Positions 40,381 through 49,300 of a DNA stretch of 64,000 nt are shown here, in pieces. This stretch comes from Amycolatopsis granulosa (GTDB taxonomy: Bacteria; Actinomycetota; Actinomycetes; Mycobacteriales; Pseudonocardiaceae): NCBI RefSeq assembly GCF_011758745.1, contig NZ_JAANOV010000001.1, forward strand, positions 1,488,001 through 1,552,000, given 5' to 3'. The notes below the pieces were generated by a model that worked only from the letters and a program-made list of their open reading frames with translations, was not told where the DNA came from and did not search any database. A program made the position numbers and the translations under genes. How positions within the stretch are numbered: the stretch's first letter is position 1; every line of letters starts with the position of its first letter.

Positions 40381-40907
40381 CGGTTTTCCTTTCCGGTTGG
40401 AAGCGATGGCATACGGTAGCGCCTGATGATCAAGACAACAAGGGGATCGTTCAACAATCCACTCGTGCGGCGAGGGCGTCATCCCAGGGGCCGGAGGGCG
40501 GTCCGCGTGAACACATGCTTCGGCCGGGGCGGTCACCCGTCACCTGAGTCGTGCCGGCAACGCGGGTGAGCAGGGTGTTCAGGTCAATCAGGCCGCGGTG
40601 CGAGGTAGCGGATTCGCCGGGGCGCGCGGCGACCGCGACGGTGCCGTCGTGGCCACGCTCACGCGAGGCGATGTGGATGAACGGCCGATGGCCTGTTCAC
40701 CTGGCCCGCTGCACCCGCCGGACGATCCGCTCGCCCCTGAGGTGGGGCCGGGCTCGTCCGGGCGAGCGCCGGCGGCGTGCTGACAAGCACGCAGGATGCC
40801 GGAATCGGCCGGCAGCTCACGGTCTCGCTGTCACCGTGCGGGCCCGGCCGGCGGCGAGACCCATGACGCGGTCCGGGCCGGCCGGGCCGGACTCGCGAGA
40901 CCGCGGA
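40381..40907. other. 527-bp gap without a convincing gene
   Basis: Holds the promoter region of the secreted protein (AT-rich near 40385-40460) and then GC-rich sequence. Short open frames on the + strand here lack ribosome sites and family resemblance. Nothing else recognised. Confidence 0.6.
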
Positions 40908-41255
40908 TCAGCGATCGTTCTTGAACTTCCACTTACCGCAGACCATGTTGGCGCAGGCGTCGATCGTGATCATCTTCCCCTCGGGAAGGTTTCATTCTCC
41001 GCCCTGCGAAGCAGACCTGGAATCGCAGGTACCGTTGCCGTATTTCGCCCAGAACTCGTACCTCTGGATCTTCGAGTCCTCGGTGAACACCCGCAGGTGC
41101 GGCTTGAAGCCGTCCGCCTTCGTGTCGCAGATCGAGATGATGTCCTCGTGCACCTTCACGTAGACCTTGAAGTCGCCGGCCTTGCCCAAGACGGTCAAGT
41201 CACGCCGGAGGTGGGCGCCGGCGGAACCGGGCCCGGCCTCGGCGACAGCGATCAC
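40908..41255 (-). pseudogene. Broken paralogue of the small secreted protein
   Basis: Read from 41255, 87 codons resemble the mature part of the protein at 39973-40380: GDFKVYVKVHEDIISICDTKADGF aligns with GDFTIYVKEYGDVVSICDTKADGK. After GGE there is an in-frame TGA (40992-40994). The same frame then continues as NLPEGKMITIDACANMVCG to a second stop, matching NLTEGKRYTVTGCAWGCG. The frame is therefore intact apart from one nonsense codon. No signal peptide is left at the N-terminus, so it also lost its start region. Confidence 0.75.
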
Positions 41256-41845
41256 GAGGTCGGGTAGAGGCGCCCCATCAGTTCCAGCACCTCGTCGATC
41301 ATCGCGCGGGCCTTCGCCTTCGACGGCGCCGCCGCCACCTCACGCCCGGCTTCGGTGGCCATCGCCGTCAGGCTCAGCACCAGCATGTCGCTCAGCGGCC
41401 GGGTGTGGCCGTTGACCAGCGTCGAGTTCGCGTGCAGCCATTCCCGGAACCGCTGCCGGGTGAGCAGCCCGAACCCGGCGGGCCCGCTGCCGGACAGGAA
41501 GACCCGCGCCAGTTGCCGTTCCTCCCAGCACCCGTCGAGGTAGGCCCGGGTGCCCGCGATGAACAGCCGCAGCGCGTCCTCCTCCCCTGCCGCCAGCGCG
41601 GTCCGGAACGCCCGCGCCGACCGGTGCTGCTGCCGCCGCGTGTACTCGTCGTACAGCGTGATCCACAGGTCCGCCTTGGCGGTGAAGTGGTGGTAGAGGC
41701 TGCCGATGCTCGCGCCCGCCCGCTCGGCGATGTCGACCAGCTTGGCGTCCTCGTAACCGGAGGCGACGAACACCTCGCGGGCGGCGTCGAGCAGCGCGGC
41801 CCGCGTGATCTGGGCTCGCGTGCTGCCGGTGGTGGCCTCGGTCAT
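41252..41845 (-). CDS. TetR-family transcriptional regulator
   Basis: 197 residues. HTH: TRAALLDAAREVFVASGYED, then DIAERAGASIGSLYHHFTAKADL. The C-terminal domain is helical (DALRLFIAGTRAYLDGC and onward). Its target is not evident: the pseudogene downstream is co-directional and there is nothing divergent within 190 bp except non-coding sequence and a small HTH gene. Confidence 0.9.
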   Translation of the reverse strand: MTEATTGSTRAQITRAALLDAAREVFVASGYEDAKLVDIAERAGASIGSLYHHFTAKADLWITLYDEYTRRQQHRSARAFRTALAAGEEDALRLFIAGTRAYLDGCWEERQLARVFLSGSGPAGFGLLTRQRFREWLHANSTLVNGHTRPLSDMLVLSLTAMATEAGREVAAAPSKAKARAMIDEVLELMGRLYPTS

Positions 41846-42041
41846 ACCCCGATTGTGCCGGACGGCGCGCTGCGCGCCGGTCCCGGCGTGGGATCAGCCC
41901 CGCCCGGACACCGGCGGGCCTGCCCGGCTGGGTGCCGGTGGATGGCGGGCTCCGACCGACGCAACCGGCTCCACCCGGTCTACTGTGGACAATCCGGGAG
42001 GCGGTATGGCGCGCCGCCGCGCGGGACTCGGCCCGGCCGGG

Positions 42042-42236
42042 CTAGATCATCTCCTGCCGGACGGCCCACACCACGGCCTGGATGGGGGTCGCCACGCCGA
42101 GGCGGTCGCAGATCCCCCGCACGCGGCGCCGCACCGTGCGCCCGGACAACCCCATCCGGCAGGCCACCTCGTCGGGCGACAGCCCCTCGGCCAGCAGGCG
42201 CAGCAGGAGCAGGTCACGGCGTGGCAGCTCGATCAC
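42042..42236 (-). CDS. Stand-alone HTH protein (LuxR/sigma-type, ~64 residues)
   Basis: I start at the GTG read from 42236, 6 nt after AGGAG. The frame is open to an ATG at 42341, but that ATG would overlap the start of the divergent gene. The product is little more than one HTH: LPRRDLLLLRLLAEGLSPDEVACRMGLSGRTVRRRVRGICDRL, ending in TPIQAVVWAVRQEMI. It closely resembles the protein at 49993-50217. No receiver or ligand domain is present, so it may act by binding DNA alone or with a partner such as the divergent TPR protein. Confidence 0.7.
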   Translation of the reverse strand: MIELPRRDLLLLRLLAEGLSPDEVACRMGLSGRTVRRRVRGICDRLGVATPIQAVVWAVRQEMI

Positions 42237-42339
42237 CTCCGGCTCCTCTCCCACACCGGAATCGTGATCGCCGGGCCACGGCCGGTCAAGGACGGAACGG
42301 GGTTGACCTTCGAGCAGGTCGAGGTCCCAGGCTGGCGTC

Positions 42340-42732
42340 ATGAGCCGAGAAGAACTGACCCGGGCGTTGCAGGCGGACCCGGCGGAGGCGCGGCGGATCC
42401 TGGCGCGGGTGTGGGAGACGGGTTCCCCGGTGGACCGGTGCGCGGCGGCACACTGGCTCGCCGACCGGCAGGACTGCGCGCGGGACGAGCTGGCGTGGGA
42501 TCTGCGCGCACTGGAGGCGGCCCGGGCCGCGGAGCCGGCGGAGGTGCGCGGGTTCTTCCCGTCGCTGCACCTCAACCTCGGTGACGTGTACCGCAGGCTG
42601 GGCGATCTGCCCCGCGCACGCGAGCACCTGGCCGCGGCGCAGGCCGTGCTGGACACCCTCGCCGACGACGACTACGGGCGGATGATCCGTGGCGGCGTGG
42701 CCCGGCTGGCGGACCGGCTCGGACAGGGGTGA
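42340..42732 (+). CDS. Tetratricopeptide-like protein
   Basis: 130 residues, all helical. The pattern FFPSLHLNLGDVYRRLGDLPRAREHLAAAQAVLDTL is a TPR unit; the N-terminal half (LTRALQADPAEARRILARVWETG) looks like a degenerate one, with VDRCAAAHWLADRQDCARDELAWDLRAL between. TPR proteins bind peptides or partner proteins. It is divergent from the small HTH gene and might regulate it; no enzymatic motif. Confidence 0.75.
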   Translation: MSREELTRALQADPAEARRILARVWETGSPVDRCAAAHWLADRQDCARDELAWDLRALEAARAAEPAEVRGFFPSLHLNLGDVYRRLGDLPRAREHLAAAQAVLDTLADDDYGRMIRGGVARLADRLGQG

Positions 42733-42752
42733 CGGGCGCGAAGCCACGTGGA

Positions 42753-42784
42753 GGTCCGGCCCGGCGTGCCCGCCGGGCCGGACC
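42753..42784. terminator. Strong bidirectional stem-loop
   Basis: GGTCCGGCCCGGCG (42753-42766) and CGCCGGGCCGGACC (42771-42784) form a perfect 14-bp stem with a 4-base loop between the convergent TPR and isomerase genes. Confidence 0.7.
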
Positions 42785-42790
42785 CGTCCC

Positions 42791-43696
42791 TCACCCCAGC
42801 CGGAGCGCCGCCAGGTAGTCGTGCATCCGGCCGGCCCGGGAATCGGTCAGCGGGTTGCTCTGGTCGTCGTTTTCGATGATGAACTCCCGCACGCCCAGCC
42901 GCGTCGCCGCACCGAGGATCGTGCGGTAGTCGATCACGCCGGTGCCGAGGTCGGCGAGGTTGCCGTGCGCGTCCAGGTCCTTCACGTGGGCCAGCAGCAT
43001 CCGGTCCCGGTTCGCCCGCATCAGCTCGACGTTGTCCTGCGCGCTCAGGCCCGCCGCGGACGACCAGCCCATGTCCAGCTCCAGGTACAGCAGCGACGGA
43101 TCGGAACCGTCGAGCAGGATCTGGTAGAACGTGCGGCCGTCCGGACCGCGCCCGAGGAACTCGCCGGTGTGGTTGTGGTACCCCAGCTTCATCCCCGCGC
43201 GCCGGATCTTCTCCCCCGCCCGGTTGAACGCCGGACCGGCCGCGGCGAACCCCTCGGCGGTGTCCGGCACGCCGCCCGGGCACACGAGGTAGCGCTGGCC
43301 GAGGATCCGCCCCATCTCGATCAGCTGGTCCAGCCGCTCCGGGTCGGTGAACTCGGCATACCCGTGGTGGCTGGACACCGCGCGCAGCCCGTAGGAGTCC
43401 AGCAGGGGCCGGATCTGCCGCGCGTGCGCGGGGTCGGTGCCGCCGGGGAAACCGGCGAACTCCAGGTTGCGGTACCCGGCCCGCGCCAGCGCCCGCAGCA
43501 CCGCCTCCGGCTGGGCCATGAACGCGTCCCGCACCGAGTACATCTGCAGCCCGATCTTGGTGTTCGGGATGCGACCTCCACCGGCGGCGGCCGCGGACCC
43601 GGCCCCGATCCCGGCCGCCGCGACCCCGGCCGCCGTCGCCGCCACCCCGCGCAGGAACCGCCGCCGGTCCACGACGACGGGCGTTCCACCACACAT
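42791..43696 (-). CDS. Secreted (Tat) sugar phosphate isomerase/epimerase-like TIM barrel
   Basis: 301 residues, ATG read from 43696 after GGGAGGAGGAG. Twin-arginine signal DRRRFLRGVAATAAGVAAAG. The barrel (AP_endonuc_2 family) has KIGLQMYSVRDAF, SSHHGYAEF, GYHNHTGEF, LELDMGWSS and HVKDLD, i.e. the Glu/Asp/His metal ligands. Relatives act as 3-keto-sugar isomerases or 2-dehydro-sugar epimerases and often sit beside ThuA, GFO/IDH or DUF1080 genes, as here. Export by Tat suggests it folds with its metal in the cytoplasm and works outside. Confidence 0.85.
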   Translation of the reverse strand: MCGGTPVVVDRRRFLRGVAATAAGVAAAGIGAGSAAAAGGGRIPNTKIGLQMYSVRDAFMAQPEAVLRALARAGYRNLEFAGFPGGTDPAHARQIRPLLDSYGLRAVSSHHGYAEFTDPERLDQLIEMGRILGQRYLVCPGGVPDTAEGFAAAGPAFNRAGEKIRRAGMKLGYHNHTGEFLGRGPDGRTFYQILLDGSDPSLLYLELDMGWSSAAGLSAQDNVELMRANRDRMLLAHVKDLDAHGNLADLGTGVIDYRTILGAATRLGVREFIIENDDQSNPLTDSRAGRMHDYLAALRLG

Positions 43697-43713
43697 CTCG
43701 CTCCTCCTCCCGC

Positions 43714-44652
43714 TCAGTGCTCGTGCACGCCGTCCGGCATGGTGCCGTCGGCGTTGCGGACCAGGAACATGCCGGCCATGCCCATGTCCGAGTGGTTCTG
43801 GACGTGGCAGTGGTACATCCACATGCCCGGTCCGACGCCCTCCCCGGCGATCACCTGGAACCCGAACGACACACCGGGGTTGAGGTCCTTGATGTCGATC
43901 AGCGGGCTGTTGTCGTACTCGGAGAGCCGCGTGCCGGTCCGGTTGTCCAGCCAGCGGTGCCCGTGCAGGTGGAAGGTGTGGAAGTTGCTGCCGTGCCCGA
44001 TCGCGATCCACTCGACCCGTTCGCCGAGGTTCGCCTCGAACGTCGGCACGGCGTCGCGGGAGCGGTTGTTGATCATCATGTCGTTGAACACCACGACGAA
44101 CTGGCGCCTGGGCAGCAGATCACCCCGCCGCCGCACCACCAGCGCACCGTAGAGTCCTTTGAGGATGCCCTCGGTGCCGTGCTCGGTGCCCATCGCGTGG
44201 TCGTGGTAGTGCCAGTACCCGGCGCTGCCCTCGGCCCACGACCCGTCCGCCCGCCGGTAGGAGGTGTGGCTGCGCCAGGTGTAGTGGCGGGTCTGGCCGG
44301 GCATCACCGCGGAGTCGTTCATCAGGGTGCCGTCGGAGTGGACGTCGTAGTCGACGCCGTGCGGGTGCAGCGACAGCACCCGGTCGGTGGTGTTGACCAG
44401 ATCGATCTCGAGGGTGTCGCCCTCCCACATCTCCAGCACCGGACCGGGCACGGTCGCCGCGCCCGGCGCCAGCCCGTACCCGTACAGCTGGTCGGAGATC
44501 TTCTCGGCGTACACCGTCAGGCGCCGGGTCTCACCCTGCGGGCGGGCCGGCGCGGCGGTCGCCACCCCGGGCACGGACACGGACACGGCCAGCCCGGCGG
44601 CCGCGCTGCCGAGCACGGCGCGGCGGGACAAACCGCGGGACTTGGGAAACAT
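43714..44652 (-). CDS. Two-domain multicopper oxidase (small laccase)
   Basis: 312 residues with a Tat signal (SRRAVLGSAAAGLAVSVSVPGVATAAP). All four copper-binding stretches are visible: SLHPHGVDY, GYWHYHDHAMG, FHTFHLHGHRW and the type 1/trinuclear MYHCHVQNHSDMGMAGMF, with Met as axial ligand. Two cupredoxin domains rather than three mean that, like Streptomyces SLAC, it should assemble as a trimer. It oxidises phenols, metals or a protein partner with O2. 17 bp downstream of it lies the isomerase gene and 24 bp upstream the cupredoxin-Ig gene. Confidence 0.92.
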   Translation of the reverse strand: MFPKSRGLSRRAVLGSAAAGLAVSVSVPGVATAAPARPQGETRRLTVYAEKISDQLYGYGLAPGAATVPGPVLEMWEGDTLEIDLVNTTDRVLSLHPHGVDYDVHSDGTLMNDSAVMPGQTRHYTWRSHTSYRRADGSWAEGSAGYWHYHDHAMGTEHGTEGILKGLYGALVVRRRGDLLPRRQFVVVFNDMMINNRSRDAVPTFEANLGERVEWIAIGHGSNFHTFHLHGHRWLDNRTGTRLSEYDNSPLIDIKDLNPGVSFGFQVIAGEGVGPGMWMYHCHVQNHSDMGMAGMFLVRNADGTMPDGVHEH

Positions 44653-44676
44653 GAAGAATCCTTTCGCCGGAGGAAG

Positions 44677-46299
44677 TCACGCCATGCGCCGGTCGGCCGG
44701 CTGCTGCTCCTGCCGGGACGGACCGGTGGAGGACACGACGGTGAAGGTGACGGTGCCGGTCGCGCTGGTGTTGCCGGCCAGGTCGGTGGCCCGGTAGCGG
44801 ACGGTGTGGGTGCCGAGGTGGTCGATGACGAACGGTTTGTGGTAGCGGGTGAACACGGAACCGTCCACAGAGTACTGGACGCGTGCCACTCCGGACGCCT
44901 CGTCGGTCGCCATCAGGGTGACTGTCACCGGACCGAGGTAGTCCCACGACCAGTTCTGCGCACCGGACAACTGCGCGGTGACGACCGGCGGGGTCACGTC
45001 GCCGGCGGCGGCGATCGTGAACGAGGCCGTCTGCGCCGCGCTGGTGTTGCCGGCCCGGTCGGTCGCCCGGTAGTGCACCGTGTGCGGGCCGACCGCGGTG
45101 ATGGTCACCGGCTGGCCGTAGCGGACGTATCCGGCGCCGTCGAGGTCGTACTCGACCGACGCGATGCCCGATTCGGTGTCGGTGGCCGTCAGCACGAGGG
45201 TGGCCGTGCCGAGGTAGCCGCCCTCGGTGTTCTGCTCGCCGTCCAGCCGGGCGGTGACGAAGGGCGCGACCACGTCGCCGAGCGGGTCCACCCGGACCGT
45301 CAGCGTCTTCGGCTCACTGGTGTTGCCCGCCTTGTCGGCGGCCCGGTAGATCAGCGTGTGCGTGCCGGCCTGCAGGACGATCGGCTGGCGGTAGGTGAGG
45401 TACGCGCCACCGTCCACAGTGTACTCTACCGCCGCCACACCGGATCCGGTGTCGGTGGCGATGAGGGTCACCGTGGCACTGCCGGCGTAGTTCCCGGCGT
45501 CGTTGCGCTGACCCGCGACGCTCGCGGTCACCTGGGGCGGCGTGGTGTCCTCCGCGGGCTGCACGACATTGATCACCACGGTCTTCGGCTCGCTCGCGTT
45601 GCCCGCCTCGTCCGTGGCCCGGTAGTGCACGGTGTGCGCGCCGGGGGTGGTGATGGTGACCGGCGCGGTGTAGGGGCGGTAGGTGTCGTCGTCGAGTGTG
45701 TACTCGACGGTGGCGACGCCGGAACGGTCGTCGGTCGCGGTCAGGGTGACGGTGGCGCTGCCGACGTAGTTGCCGTCGCCGTCGGTCCTGCCCGCGACGG
45801 TCGCGGTCACCTCGGGCGGTGTGGTGTCCTGCTGGCCGCCACCGGTGGTGACGACCAGCTCGCCGCTCATCGTGTGCCCGGGCATCGCGCAGTAGTAGCG
45901 GTACTTTCCCGGAGTCAGGGTGACCGGCACCTGGTGCAGCCCGTGTTCGGCGTCCAGCGGGCTCGCGGTGATGTTGACGGCGACGTCGTGGTTGTAGCCG
46001 GGAGTCGACGTGTCGAACGTCAGCGTGTGGGTCATGCCGGTCGTGTTGCCGGTGGCGGTGCTGTTTTCGAACACGATGGTCGCCGCGCCCGCCACGGCAC
46101 TCGCCGGTGCCGAGGCGTAGGCGGTCATGCTGTCGTTCGCGGTCCAGGTGAGGACCTGCTCGGCGGCGGGGGTGACGTCGCCGGCCGTGACGGGCGCCGG
46201 ACCGGCGATCGCGGTGGCCGCCGTTGTCGCCGTGGCACCGGTGAGCAGGCACAGTCCCGCGATCCCGGTCACGAGCAGGCGGCGTGGGAAGACACGCAT
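44677..46299 (-). CDS. Secreted cupredoxin with four Ig-like repeats
   Basis: 540 residues, ATG read from 46299 after GAGGAGAAGG. Sec signal to about residue 32. Residues ~40-155 are a plastocyanin-like domain with Cu ligands His in GMTHTLTF and Cys/His/Met in YYCAMPGHTMSGELVV. Four Ig-like/OmpL47-type repeats of ~95 residues follow, each starting DxTPPxVTA and containing SGVATVEYTLDDD and HTVHYRATDEAGNAS. The repeats are stalks or adhesion modules. The copper domain could shuttle electrons between the neighbouring glucose-dehydrogenase-like protein and the laccase (inference). Confidence 0.88.
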   Translation of the reverse strand: MRVFPRRLLVTGIAGLCLLTGATATTAATAIAGPAPVTAGDVTPAAEQVLTWTANDSMTAYASAPASAVAGAATIVFENSTATGNTTGMTHTLTFDTSTPGYNHDVAVNITASPLDAEHGLHQVPVTLTPGKYRYYCAMPGHTMSGELVVTTGGGQQDTTPPEVTATVAGRTDGDGNYVGSATVTLTATDDRSGVATVEYTLDDDTYRPYTAPVTITTPGAHTVHYRATDEAGNASEPKTVVINVVQPAEDTTPPQVTASVAGQRNDAGNYAGSATVTLIATDTGSGVAAVEYTVDGGAYLTYRQPIVLQAGTHTLIYRAADKAGNTSEPKTLTVRVDPLGDVVAPFVTARLDGEQNTEGGYLGTATLVLTATDTESGIASVEYDLDGAGYVRYGQPVTITAVGPHTVHYRATDRAGNTSAAQTASFTIAAAGDVTPPVVTAQLSGAQNWSWDYLGPVTVTLMATDEASGVARVQYSVDGSVFTRYHKPFVIDHLGTHTVRYRATDLAGNTSATGTVTFTVVSSTGPSRQEQQPADRRMA

Positions 46300-46370
46300 G
46301 GTTTTCCTTCTCCTCGCAGGGTGGGATCCGGTGGCGCCACCACGGCGGCGCCACCGGAAAGCGGGTGTCG

Positions 46371-49300
46371 CTACAGCTGCCGCACCCGGATGTTGCGGAA
46401 CTCGATCACGTCGCGGTCGCTGTGGTTCTGCAACCCGATGAACCCGCTGAAGAACTGCCGCAGGTCCGTCGGCGGGTCACCGGCGCGCGAGGACTGCTTG
46501 CCGGGCGTGTTGTCGAACTCGTTGATCACCACGCCGTTGCGGATGATGGTGTAGTGCTGGCCGGTCACCCGCACCTCGTAGTCGTTCCACACACCCTTCG
46601 GCGTCGGCATCGCCCGGTCCAGGCCCAGCTGGGAGAAGTTGTAGACCGAGCCGGTCTTCTGCGCGTCGCCCGCCGGGTTGTCGTTGATCTGGATTTCCTG
46701 TCCACAGTAGATCGCGACCCACGCCTGCGAGGTCCGCGCGGAGCCGACCGTGCCGCAACTGCCCGGCGGACGCTGCTCCAGCGGCGTGCGCGGATCGGGG
46801 AACCGGGTGAACACCCCGCTGTTCGCGCGGTCACCGGCCGGTGCGACATCCCGGAACTGGAGCCGCACCGAGAAGTCGGCGAACGACTTGCCCGAGTACC
46901 ACAGCATTCCCATGCCGCCGGCGCTGTGCAGGGTGCCGTCGGATTGCAGGTCGAACCGGCCGGCCGGCGCCTGGCTCCAGCCCGCCGTGGAGGTGCCGTC
47001 GAAGATCCACTCGTAGCCCGTCGCGCCGGCCTTGCCCACCGCCGACGACGCCGCCGCCCGGTTCAGCTGGTTGACCTCCTTGTCCGACAACAGGTTCACG
47101 CCGCGCAGCTGCGTGGCCAGCCCGGACACGTACGCGGTGAACGCGTCGTGACCCGGCCAGGGCCGCTCGTCGTCGAGCAGGTCGTTGATGGTGCAGCCGA
47201 GTCCGAGGTTGCGGTTGGGCACCGCGGTCTCGCCGTCCAGGATCCACACCCGCTGGCGGGCGTCCGGGGCCGGGCAGCTCACGGTCACCGGCAGGTGCCC
47301 GGTGGCCTTCGCACCGTCGGCGTAGGTGACCTCCAGCGTGGCGTAGTAGGTGCCGCCACGCAGGTAGGTGTGCTTCGGGTTGGCCTCGGTGGACGTGGCG
47401 CCGTCACCGAAGTCCCACCGCCACGCGACACCGCCCGCCCGGGTGCCGGTGAACGCCATGGTCATCGGGCCGGCCTGCGTGGTGGCCCCCACCGTCGCCG
47501 CGTCCGGCGCCGGGGTGGCCGCCCCGCCGTGGTAGGTGATGCGCAGCAGCTTCTGGTTGGGGTCGAGGCTGAAGAACCCGCCGGCGTAGTCCAGCAGGTA
47601 CAGCGCGCCGTCCGGGCCGAACTTGGCGTCCATCCAGCTCTGCAGGCCGGTGTCACCACCGCCGCCCTTGATGATCTGCCGCAGGTCCTCGGCGAACGCC
47701 GGTGCGCCCTGCGCGGGCACCCGGGCCGGGTCCAGTGTCACCGCGATCCGGTTGTTGCCGTTGGACTCGTCACCGATGAACCACTTGTCCTCCCAGTACG
47801 CCGGCCACGCGACACCACTGCCGGTGTTCGCCTCGGCGCGGTGGAAGGTCGGGCCGGACATCACGGCCTGGCCGCCGCCCTTGAGGTAGGGCTCGGTGTA
47901 GGTCGCGTCGGACTGGACGTAGGTCGGCACGCCGCTGCCGTCGGCGCGCGCCGGGTAGACCGGGCCACCGCCCTGCGGCGAGTACCAGATGGCGTTGTCC
48001 CGGGCCGGCGGGATGTCCACCAGGCCGGTGTTGCGTGGCGAGGTGTTCTTCAGGCCGGTGCAGTCGTACCAGCCGGTGAGGACGCTCGCGTCGGTGTCGC
48101 TCCGGTCCCGGTAGGGCTGCCGGTTGCCCATGCAGTAGGGCCAGCCCTGGTTGCCCGCCGACGTGATGACCGTGGCCGTCTCGTACTTCGCGGGCCCCAG
48201 GTCGGGGTTGGGGGCGCCGGCGTCCGGGCCGACCCAGCCCGCGGTCAGCCAGTCGTGCTGCTTGTCGATGGCCAGCCGGGCGATGTTGCGCACGCCCATC
48301 ACGTAGATCTCCGGCCGGGTCTTGCCGCCGCCCTGCTCGGCTCCGGTGAACAAGTTGCCCGGCGGGATCGTGTAGGTGCCGTCCGACTCCGGGTGGATGC
48401 GCAGGATCTTGCCGTTGAGGTCGTTGGTGTTGCCCGACGTGCGGCGCGCGTCCTGGAACGAGGTGCCCTGGTACTCGGCCGTCCAGTTGTTGCCGGAGTA
48501 GCCGCCGGAACCGCCGGAGGAGTTGTTGTCGCCGACGCCGACGTAGAGGTTCCCGGCCCGGTCGAACGCCATGCCGCCACCGGCGTGGCAGCAGCTGTGG
48601 ATCTGGGCGTTCCAGTGCAGCAGGTCCTTGCGGGTGGACTGGTCGATGGTCTGCCGCGCGGCGTCGTAGGTGAACCGGGACACCGTGCGCTGGCCGATCC
48701 GCTTCTCCCGGTCGATCGAGTCGTGCGGCATCCAGTAGACGTAGATCCAGCCGGTGCGGGCGAAGTCCGGGTCGAGGGTGATCCCGACCAGGCCCTCCTC
48801 GTTCTTGACCAGCTCGTCACCACTGCCGCGGTTGCCCATCACCGCGAGCGTGGTGAGGAGCTTGACCTGCTTGGTCCTCGGATCCCACTGGTGGATCGTG
48901 CCGCAGCCCAGCCCCACGTTCGGGTCGGCCCAGTCCACGACCGGGCCGGACGGGCAGGCGGCCTTGCCGATGTAGAACACCGTGCCGTCGGGGGCGATGG
49001 TCAAGCCGTGCGGCTCGCCGATCTGGTCCAGCTGGCCGGGCTGGTTCTTCCCGGTGAGCCGTTCCACGGTGTAGTTCGAGGCGATCGTGGCCTTGCAGTC
49101 GCCGCGCACCATGCCGGTGGTCCACCGGATCGCACCCAGCAGGTGGCCGCGGAAGAGCTGGTCGGTGGTGTAGCTCTCGGTGGTGCGGCCCATGCCGGTG
49201 TAGAAGGAGCGTCCGCCGGAGTAGTCCCGGCACCACGACACCGGGTGGAAGGCGCCGTTGGCACCCTGTCCCGCCTGGTACTTCCACTCCTCCACCTGCG

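Noticed and set aside
40908-41255. Selenocysteine codon at the in-frame TGA
   Set aside because: The aligned position in the paralogue is not cysteine, and no SECIS-like hairpin directly after it was evident; a nonsense mutation is simpler.
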